A DNA stretch of 64,000 nucleotides. Source: VRUE01 sp963745915. GTDB lineage: Bacteria; Actinomycetota; Thermoleophilia; Solirubrobacterales; 70-9. Of the stretch, positions 58,223 through 64,000 are shown in pieces. The notes under the pieces are model-generated. The model saw only the letters and a program-made list of their open reading frames with translations. It had not been told where the DNA came from and ran no database searches. The DNA is taken from positions 1,054,001-1,118,000 of the forward strand of contig CAVUZA010000002.1 in the NCBI GenBank assembly GCA_963745915.1. The letters are read 5' to 3'. Within the stretch, counting starts at the first letter, position 1; every line of letters begins with the position of its first letter. The position numbers and the translations under genes were made by a program.

Positions 58223-59101
58223 CTAGACGCGGTCGAGCACCTTGTCGAGCATCCGGGGGGCGACATCGGGAAGCGCCTCGAGCCGGTCGGGAAGGCGAGC
58301 CTGCCAGGCGGGGACGGCGCTCAGCAGCCGGGCCAGGCCGGCAAACCCGGCCGCCACCGCGGTGCGGCTGGCGCCGTGGATCACGTTCGGGGTCAGCAGC
58401 GCCAGTCCCCGCGCAGCCGGCAGGCGCTCGAGCTCCAGCTCGTCCCCGCGCTCGCCGAGCAGCACCACCGCGCCGACCGGGCAGGGCGGCGGCTCGCCCG
58501 GGCCGGGGTCGCCGAGCAGCTCGACGTTCGGGCGCCCCTCCGGGTCCCGGCCCCGCACCCGCACCCCGCGCGCGCCGGGGAAGGCGACCGGGCCGCCCTC
58601 GCCGAGCTCGATCGCGATCCCGTCCTCGCCCAGCACCCGGTGGCCACCCGCGCCCAGCGCCCGCACCAGCGTCGACTTGCCGCGTTGGGTCGGGCCGCAG
58701 AAGACGACCGCCCGCCCGCCGGCCTCGACCGCGCCGGCGTGCAGGACGAGGTCGCCGCGCAGCGAGAGCAGGGTGCAGATCGCCGATGAGGCGACGCGGT
58801 GCTCGAGCAGCTCCTCGTCTTCCCCCTCGGCGTCGACCGTCACCCGGCCCACCCGCGGCTCGAGCAGGAAGCGGCCGCTCGGCGGCAGCTCCAGCAGGCA
58901 GTCGCCGCCGTCGAGCTCGTAGGCCGCGTACCAGCGCCGCCCCCGCTCGTCGACCAGCTCGGCGGCCGGCTCGGCCCCCGGCGGCGGGCGCAGCGGCCCG
59001 GCGGCGCGCTCGACCGTCAGCTCCCCCCGCGTCCCGGCGGCCGAGTTGAGGCGCGCCAGCGGCAGCTCGCTCTTCACCTCGAATCCATACAGGCTGCCCA
59101 T
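58223..59101 (-). CDS. HPr-kinase-like P-loop protein in RiPP cluster
   Basis: A 292-aa protein. The C-terminal half carries LVLHAGAVEAGGRAVVFCGP and a Walker A loop CGPTQRGKSTLV (about residues 135-146), then RVLGEDGIAIELGEGG, matching the HPr kinase/PEP carboxykinase-like fold seen in RiPP tailoring kinases such as those of some lasso peptide clusters. The N-terminal part (about 1-100) is unassigned. It may phosphorylate the precursor. First gene of the four-gene leftward operon. Confidence 0.72.
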   Translation of the reverse strand: MGSLYGFEVKSELPLARLNSAAGTRGELTVERAAGPLRPPPGAEPAAELVDERGRRWYAAYELDGGDCLLELPPSGRFLLEPRVGRVTVDAEGEDEELLEHRVASSAICTLLSLRGDLVLHAGAVEAGGRAVVFCGPTQRGKSTLVRALGAGGHRVLGEDGIAIELGEGGPVAFPGARGVRVRGRDPEGRPNVELLGDPGPGEPPPCPVGAVVLLGERGDELELERLPAARGLALLTPNVIHGASRTAVAAGFAGLARLLSAVPAWQARLPDRLEALPDVAPRMLDKVLDRV

Positions 59102-59123
59102 CGCTGCGCTTAGGCTATGGAAC

Positions 59124-59411
59124 GTGGAGGGTGTGGAGATCGGGGCGACGACGACGCTGCGGCGCACCGACCGCGCCGTGCACGGCGAGCTGCCCGAGGA
59201 GACGGTCCTGCTCGACGTCGAGGGCGAGGTCGCCGTCCGCCTCAACGCGACCGGCGCCTGGATCTGGGAGCAGCTCGCGCGCCCGCAGCGGATCGACGAG
59301 CTCGCCGGCGGCCTGGCGCTGCGCTTCTCGATCGACCAGACCACCGCCCTCGACGACGTCATCGCCTTCGCCAGAGAGATGGTCCGCCGGGACCTCTTGG
59401 CCGGCGCGTAG
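59124..59411 (+). CDS. Stand-alone PqqD-family protein
   Basis: A 95-aa winged helix-like RRE protein: VLLDVEGEVAVRLNATGAWI, WEQLARPQRIDELAGGLALR, DVIAFAREMVRRDLLAGA. PqqD/RRE proteins bind leader peptides and present them to tailoring enzymes. A GTG at 59124 is used (GTG 59133 possible); TAGGCT at 59111 may be a -10 box of a leaderless transcript. It is divergent from the kinase-like gene by 22 bases. Confidence 0.8.
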   Translation: MEGVEIGATTTLRRTDRAVHGELPEETVLLDVEGEVAVRLNATGAWIWEQLARPQRIDELAGGLALRFSIDQTTALDDVIAFAREMVRRDLLAGA

Positions 59412-59437
59412 CTAGCCGTCGAATCCGTATTCGCCGT

Positions 59438-60436
59438 CTATGACACGGTCAATGCGGGATCGATCGTTCGCTCCGGCAGGTTCTGGTCCGCGTGGTAGCT
59501 GGAGCGCACCAGCGGCCCCGAGGCGACCGACTCGAAGCCGAGCTCGTAGGCGGCGCGCTCCAGCGCCTCGAACTCCTCCGGGTGCCAGTAGCGGACGACC
59601 GGCAGGTGGTTCTCGGTCGGCCGCAGGTACTGGCCCACGGTCAGCACCTGGACCCGGTGCTCGCGCAGGATGCCGAAGGCCTCGACCATCTCCTCGAAGG
59701 ACTCGCCCAGTCCGACCATCAGCCCCGACTTGGTGACGACCCCCTCGCCGCCGATCTCCTTCGCCATCCGCAGCACCCGCGCCGAGCGCAGGAACTTGGA
59801 GCCGCGGCGCGCCACCGGGTAGAGCCGCGGCACGGTCTCGACGTTGTGGTTGAAGACGTCGGGGCGCTCGTGGATCACCTTGGCCAGCGGCATCTCCTGG
59901 CCGCGGAAGTCGGGGGTGAGGATCTCGACCTTGCAGCCCGGCGCCTGCGCCCGGATCGAGCGGATCACGCCGACGAAGGCGCTCGCCCCGTAGTCGGGCA
60001 GGTCGTCGCGGTCGACCGAGGTGACGACCGCGTGGCGCAGCCCCATCATCTTCACCTGGCGGGCGACGCGGGCCGGCTCCAGCGGGTCGTGCCAGGTCGG
60101 CACCCCGGTCTTCACGTTGCAGAAGCCGCAGCGCCGGGTGCAGACGTCGCCGAGGATCATGAAGGTCGCCGTGCCCCGCTCCCAGCACTCGCCGACGTTG
60201 GGGCAGTTGGCCTCCTCGCAGACCGTGTGCAGGTTGTCGGAGCCGATCGTCGCCTTCAGCCGGCGGTAGTTCGGGCCGCCCGGGGCCGGCACCTTGAGCC
60301 AGGGCGGCTTGCGGGCGCGGCGGAAGGGGACGGTGCCCTCCGCCTCGGCGGCGCTGCCGCCCGGCTTCGCCCGCGAGCGGGTGACGTGGACGCGCTCGGC
60401 CGGCTGCGGGCCGGTCCCTGTCTCGGTCTCGCTCAT
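59438..60436 (-). CDS. lipA: Lipoyl synthase
   Basis: LipA (332 aa) inserts two sulfurs into protein-bound octanoate. CEEANCPNVGECWERGTATF holds the auxiliary cluster (CxxxxCxxxxxC), DVCTRRCGFCNVKTG the radical SAM CxxxCxxC, and the C-terminal RSSYHAD the conserved RSSY. The ATG overlaps the lipB stop (ATGA). Substrates include the E2 subunit whose gene ends at 63642. Confidence 0.96.
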   Translation of the reverse strand: MSETETGTGPQPAERVHVTRSRAKPGGSAAEAEGTVPFRRARKPPWLKVPAPGGPNYRRLKATIGSDNLHTVCEEANCPNVGECWERGTATFMILGDVCTRRCGFCNVKTGVPTWHDPLEPARVARQVKMMGLRHAVVTSVDRDDLPDYGASAFVGVIRSIRAQAPGCKVEILTPDFRGQEMPLAKVIHERPDVFNHNVETVPRLYPVARRGSKFLRSARVLRMAKEIGGEGVVTKSGLMVGLGESFEEMVEAFGILREHRVQVLTVGQYLRPTENHLPVVRYWHPEEFEALERAAYELGFESVASGPLVRSSYHADQNLPERTIDPALTVS

Positions 60437-61197
60437 GCGACGCCGAGCCTAGCGCTGTCCAGCCCCAGGTCGGCGGGGGTGGCGCTGGACGGGGCCCGCC
60501 CGTAGACCTCGGCGTAGCGCGCGGCCAGCGTGCTGGCGAAGGCGTCGAGATCCTGCTTGGCGCCCAGCTCGCGCCCGAGCGAGGTCACCTGGCAGCCCTC
60601 GATCCCGCAGGGCACGACCCACTCGAAGGGCTGCAGGTCGTTGTCGACGTTGACCGCCATCCCGTGCGTCGTCACCCCCCGCGAGACGTGGACCCCGATC
60701 GAGCCGATCTTCCGCCCCACCTCCGCGGCCGATGGGCCTATTTCCGTCGATATGCGTCGGTTTTCGGCCCGTCGGCGGGGGGTTGGGACCCAGATGCCGG
60801 TCAGGCCCTCGACCGTGGTCGCGGCGACGCCGTGCTCGGCGAGCGCCCCGATCGCGACCCGCTCGAGCCGCCGCACGTACTCGTGCACGTCGTCGCCGTA
60901 GGGGGCGAGGTCGACGATCGGGTAGGCGACCAGCTGTCCCGGCCCGTGGTAGGTGACCCGCCCGCCGCGGTCGGTGTCGCGCACCTCGATCCCCTGCATC
61001 TCGTACCACTCGCGCGCCATCGGCAGCTCGTCCTCGGTCGCCCGCCTGCCGCGGGTGTAGACGGGCGGGTGCTCGAGCAGCAGCAGCACGTCCGGGACCG
61101 CCCCCTCCTGGCGCGCCGCGCGCAGCCAGCGCTGGGCGACCTCGGCCTCCTCGTAGGGGACCAGGCCGCAACGGACGACGAGGACTTCGGCGCTCAT
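60433..61197 (-). CDS. lipB: Octanoyltransferase LipB
   Basis: LipB (254 aa) moves octanoate from ACP to lipoyl domains. GGRVTYHGPGQLVAYPIVDL, KIGSIGVHVSRGVTTHGMAV and VPCGIEGCQVTSLG (catalytic Cys) are present. Between GIWVPTP and the conserved KIGSIG the protein has an extra segment RRRAENRRISTEIGPSA, encoded by R1 copy d (60729-60775) near residues 140-156. The start at 61197 gives the normal N-terminus. Coupled to lipA. Confidence 0.93.
   Translation of the reverse strand: MSAEVLVVRCGLVPYEEAEVAQRWLRAARQEGAVPDVLLLLEHPPVYTRGRRATEDELPMAREWYEMQGIEVRDTDRGGRVTYHGPGQLVAYPIVDLAPYGDDVHEYVRRLERVAIGALAEHGVAATTVEGLTGIWVPTPRRRAENRRISTEIGPSAAEVGRKIGSIGVHVSRGVTTHGMAVNVDNDLQPFEWVVPCGIEGCQVTSLGRELGAKQDLDAFASTLAARYAEVYGRAPSSATPADLGLDSARLGVA
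60729..60775. repeat. Palindromic element R1, copy d (inside lipB)
   Basis: The right arm 60755-60775 (CGTCGGTTTTCGGCCCGTCG and G) is almost identical to copy a; the left arm 60729-60749 has several mismatches, so the hairpin is weaker. It is translated in frame as RRAENRRISTEIGPSA, very like the dnaE2 copy b insert RRAENRRIASDIGPSA. Confidence 0.8.
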
Positions 61198-61246
61198 CCC
61201 CGAAATCGTTGCACGGCGCCGCTCTATCCTTTGGCGCCGTCCGCCC

Positions 61247-62876
61247 ATGGCCCAGTCGAAGGCACTAAGACCCGACTGGCTCCCCGCCGTCGCCCTCAGC
61301 TCCCTGCTCGCGCTCGCGATGCTGGCCTGGAACCCGCAGGTCGGCGACCTCGCCGCCCAGGTCTTCCGCGCTGAGCTGTTCGAGCGCGCCGGCCTGGCGA
61401 TCTGGAACGGCAGCTGGTACGGCGGCCACTACACCCTCACCTACAGCTTCCTCTTCCCGCCGCTGGCCGCCGTGCTCGGACCGCAGCTGGTCGGCACGCT
61501 CTCGGTCGTCTCCTCCTCCTACCTCTTCGACCGCCTCGTCCGCGACCGCTGGGGCGAGCCGGCGCGCTGGGGGACGCTCTGGTTCGCGGCCGGCGTCGTC
61601 ACCCTGCTCGCCGACGGCCAGCTCACCTTCGCCCTCGGCGTCGCCTTCGCCCTCGCCGCGCTGCGCGCCCTGCAGCTGGGGCGCCGCGAGCTGGCGCTGC
61701 TCGCCGCCGCGGCTTGCGCCCTCTCCAGCCCGGTCGCCGCCGCCTTCCTCGCCGGCGTCGTCCTGATCGGGGCGCTGGGGGCGCGCGGCGCCGGGGCGGG
61801 AGCGGCGCTCGACCGCCGCGCGCTCTGGGTCGCGGCCGTCGCCCTCGCCCTCGTCCTCGCCCCCAACCTCGCCTTCCCCGAGGGCGGCCACTTCCCCTTC
61901 GCCTTCTCCTCCTTCGTCGCGATCCCGCTCTGGTGCGGCTCGGCCCTCTACGTCACCCGCGGCCTGGCGCGGGAGGAGCGGCGAGCTGCGCTGGGCGATC
62001 GCCGCCTACCTGCTGGTCTCGGTCGCGCTCTGGCTCGTCCCCAACCCGATGGGCGGCAACGCCGTCCGCCTCGGCGCCCTCTTCGGCGGCCCCGTGCTCG
62101 CCGCCGTGGTGCTCGCCCGCCGGCCGCGCGTCTCGCCCTGGTTCCTCGCCCTCTTCATGGCCGGCGGCCTCTACTGGCAGGTGACCGCCAGCGTCAACCA
62201 GATCGCCCGCAGCGTCGGCGACCCCTCGACCTCGCGCGAGTACTTCCAGCCGGCGGCGAGCTGGCTGCGCGAGCACGCCGGCCCCGGCGTCCGGGTCGAG
62301 GTGCCGCCGACCGCCAACCACTGGGAGTCGGCCTACCTCGCCTCGCAGGTCGAGCTCGCCCGCGGCTGGCTGCGCCAGCTCGACACCACCCGCGACGACG
62401 TCTTCTACGGCGACGACGAGCTGCTCACCCCGGCCGCCTACGGCCGCTGGCTGCGCGGCAACGCGATCTCCTACGTAGCCCTCCCCGACGCGCCGCTCGA
62501 CTACTCCTCGGTTGCCGAGAGCCGCCTGATCCGCAGCGAGCCCGGCTACCTCGACCTGCGCTGGGCCGGCCCGCACTGGCGCATCTACGCGGTCCGCGAC
62601 CCCGCTCCGCTGGTCGAGCCGATCGGCGCCGCTGCGGCCCAGGTGCTCTGGACCGGCCGCCAGGGCTTCGCCCTCGACGTGCGCCGTCCCGGCGAGTTCC
62701 TCGTCCGCGTCGCCTTCACCCCCTACTGGTCGATCGCCCGCGGCAGCGGCTGCCTGCTCCGCCACGGCGAGTGGACCCTCGCCCGCGCCTCCCGTCCCGG
62801 CGTCTTCCGCGTCGCCGCCGACTTCTCCGTCGGCCGCGCCTGGAACGCGGTTACCGGCGCGCACAAGACCTGCTGA
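61247..62876 (+). pseudogene. Large polytopic membrane protein, frameshifted
   Basis: Two frames form one protein of about 543 aa: the first (61247-61985) has about eight helices (LPAVALSSLLALAMLAWNPQ, WYGGHYTLTYSFLFPPLAAV, LADGQLTFALGVAFALAALR), and the second continues with LRWAIAAYLLVSVALWLVPN, MGGNAVRLGALFGGPVLAAV and a large extracytoplasmic C-terminal domain (about 150 aa). It resembles GT-C/YfhO-like membrane proteins of unknown function. One base appears lost near 61980 (GAGCGGCGAGCTG). It is divergent from lipB. Confidence 0.7.
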
Positions 62877-62880
62877 CGGA

Positions 62881-62930
62881 GACGTGCCGTCCCACAGGTG
62901 CCGAAAATGACCTCCGTAGGACGGCACGTC
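62881..62930. repeat. 12-bp inverted repeat after the membrane protein gene
   Basis: GACGTGCCGTCC (62881-62892) pairs with 62919-62930; the 26-base loop contains a small inner AGGT/ACCT pair. Lies between two genes of the same direction, so it may terminate the first. Confidence 0.6.
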
Positions 62931-62949
62931 TGGTGGTAGGTTGCGGGGC

Positions 62950-63579
62950 GTGAGGAAGCTCGCGCTCGTCCCGGGGCTCGCCGCCGTCGCCTTGCTCGCC
63001 GCGCTTCTGGCGCCGGCAGGAGCAGCGGCGGACTGCCCCAGCTTCCGGGTCCTGCACAACGACCGGATCGGGCCGGCGGTGCTGCCGGCCGGCAACTACT
63101 CGGTCACGCCCGGGCCGAACTCGGCGCTCAGCTGCGCCAACGCCTCGCGCCTCTTCACCCGCTTCCTCGAGGACTGGGACGGGGTGCTGCCGCGCCCCTG
63201 GCGTGTCGTCTCGCAGGGCCGCGGCCGGGCCGCCTTCCGCCGCGGCGGAGCGCTCGGCTTCACCGTCGCCCGCATCGGCGGCGGCGGGGGCGGCGGCAAC
63301 AATCGGCTCGGCGTGCTCTGCCGCAACAGCTTCTTCGTCAACACCGGCACCCGCGTCGGTCCGCTGCAGTTCCCGCGCGGCAACTACCTGCTCTACATCC
63401 CGCCGCGCTCGGGCATCAGCTGCCGCCGCGCCTCGATCCTCTTCACCCGCTTCCTCGGCGCACCCGGTGGCCGCCTGCCGGCGCCCTGGCGGGTCAGGGT
63501 GCAGACCGCGACCTTCTTCAAGCCGTCCCACCCGACCCGCTCCGCCTTCAGGGTCGAGTCCGCAACCGGCGCCGGCTGA
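62950..63579 (+). CDS. Secreted protein with two tandem repeats
   Basis: A protein of about 209 aa from the GTG at 62950. A signal peptide (about 1-27, ALLAALLAPAGAAADC) is followed by two similar units of about 75 residues: LPAGNYSVTPGPNSALSCAN with ASRLFTRFLEDWDGVLPRPW, and FPRGNYLLYIPPRSGISCRR with ASILFTRFLGAPGGRLPAPW. A Gly-rich linker joins them. Each unit has paired Cys. Likely extracytoplasmic, function unknown. Confidence 0.7.
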   Translation: MRKLALVPGLAAVALLAALLAPAGAAADCPSFRVLHNDRIGPAVLPAGNYSVTPGPNSALSCANASRLFTRFLEDWDGVLPRPWRVVSQGRGRAAFRRGGALGFTVARIGGGGGGGNNRLGVLCRNSFFVNTGTRVGPLQFPRGNYLLYIPPRSGISCRRASILFTRFLGAPGGRLPAPWRVRVQTATFFKPSHPTRSAFRVESATGAG

Positions 63580-63592
63580 GGGTCACCCTGCC

Positions 63593-63637
63593 GGTGCAAC
63601 GCGTTTGCGGCCTATTTGACCGCAAACGCGTTGCACC
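63593..63637. terminator. Perfect 18-bp hairpin between convergent genes
   Basis: GGTGCAACGCGTTTGCGG (63593-63610) pairs with 63620-63637 around a 9-base loop and is followed by CTTTTC. Between the secreted protein and the convergent E2 gene. Confidence 0.7.
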
Positions 63638-63641
63638 CTTT

Positions 63642-64000
63642 TCATAGCGCCAGCGAGAGCGGCTCTTCGAGCAGCGCCTTGATCCGCGCCAGGAACTCGG
63701 CGGCGGGGGCGCCGTAGAGGATGCGGTGGTCGCAGGCGAGGTTGACGCGCATCAGGTGGGCGGTGGCGATCTCGCCATCGCGGGCGACCGGCTGCTCGAC
63801 GATCGCGCCGACCGCGAGGATCGCCGCCTGCGGCGGGTTGATCACCGCGGCGAAGGAGTCGATCCCGTACATCCCCAGGTTGGAGACGGTGAAGGTCGCG
63901 CCCGAGAGCTCCGGGGGGGTGATCTGCCCGTCGCGCACCTTCTGCGCCAGGGCGCGCGAGTCGCTGGCGATCTGGCGCAGGCTCTTGCGGTCGGCGTCGA
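63642..64000 (-). CDS. 2-oxoacid dehydrogenase E2 acyltransferase, C-terminal part
   Basis: The last 119 residues of a dihydrolipoamide acyltransferase (runs past the window). LSGATFTVSNLGMYGIDSFA, AVINPPQAAILAVGA and VNLACDHRILYGAPAAEFLA are the catalytic-domain motifs; the active-site HxxxDG reads HRILYG, a known variant. This enzyme needs lipoate, supplied by lipB/lipA nearby. Whether it serves pyruvate or another 2-oxoacid cannot be told. Confidence 0.9.
   Translation of the reverse strand, partial: DADRKSLRQIASDSRALAQKVRDGQITPPELSGATFTVSNLGMYGIDSFAAVINPPQAAILAVGAIVEQPVARDGEIATAHLMRVNLACDHRILYGAPAAEFLARIKALLEEPLSLAL

Noticed and set aside
63642..63800. E2 acyltransferase with Tyr in place of Asp in HxxxDG as a dead enzyme
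   Set aside because: HRxxYG is a known variant among functional 2-oxoacid dehydrogenase E2 proteins, so loss of function cannot be claimed.

Overview
The window is about 70% G+C with short intergenic gaps, many GTG/TTG starts and a GAAC-N4-GTTC type LexA box. These features, together with an imuB/dnaE2 mutasome, DUF2254 and group 3b hydrogenase genes, point to a high-GC actinobacterium, probably of the Thermoleophilia/Solirubrobacterales type. The taxonomic call is inference from gene style, not from a marker gene. At least six otherwise well conserved genes carry single-base frameshifts, so either the assembly has indel errors or decay is frequent.

Layout. 1-22.4 kb is mostly core: a two-component system, thiL, envelope genes (flippase-like protein, GT87-like protein, class A PBP, MscS-like channel, CPBP protease, L,D-transpeptidase), an odd tRNA-Sec-like RNA locus, a Fic protein, a LexA-controlled mutasome (imuB-like, small partner, dnaE2), an HxlR/MFS pair and two hydrolases. 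22.4-29.1 kb holds three clustered MpsC/DUF2294 paralogs, a cupin, a cupredoxin lipoprotein, an epimerase, pdxH and a TetR gene. 29.1-38.7 kb is a genomic island of lower G+C ending at the 3' end of an intact tRNA-Ala(CGC). It carries a helicase-nuclease, complete and broken toxin-antitoxin modules (Fic/VbhA, AbiEi, ParE, HTH/nucleotidyltransferase, AbrB/PIN, ParE/RHH), an IS481 scrap, and four copies of a repeat resembling the tRNA-Ala 3' end. 38.7-42.2 kb is a second accessory patch with gene scraps, a beta-lactamase-fold hydrolase and a TetR gene, and it ends in half a tRNA-Ala(CGC). 42.2-53.0 kb is one leftward operon for a complete group 3b (NADP-linked) NiFe-hydrogenase with all maturation factors. 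Its structural genes come first (beta, cyclic-nucleotide-binding protein, gamma, small, large), then the protease and hypC-D-E-A-B-F. 53.2-64 kb contains an acidic protein, tRNA-Ala(TGC), a DUF2254 protein, an apparently uncharacterised RiPP-type cluster (two small precursors, a radical SAM-PqqD fusion, an HPr-kinase-like ATPase and a free-standing PqqD), then lipB-lipA and the end of an E2 acyltransferase gene, which are linked by lipoate metabolism.

The two most unusual signals are (1) a palindromic element of about 47 bp inserted in frame inside three protein-coding genes (GT87-like gene, dnaE2 twice, lipB), with a second, different 45-bp palindrome found twice between genes, and (2) the RiPP cluster, whose two short peptides share a YEAPxVEEID leader-like motif resembling the YxxP motif read by PqqD/RRE domains.
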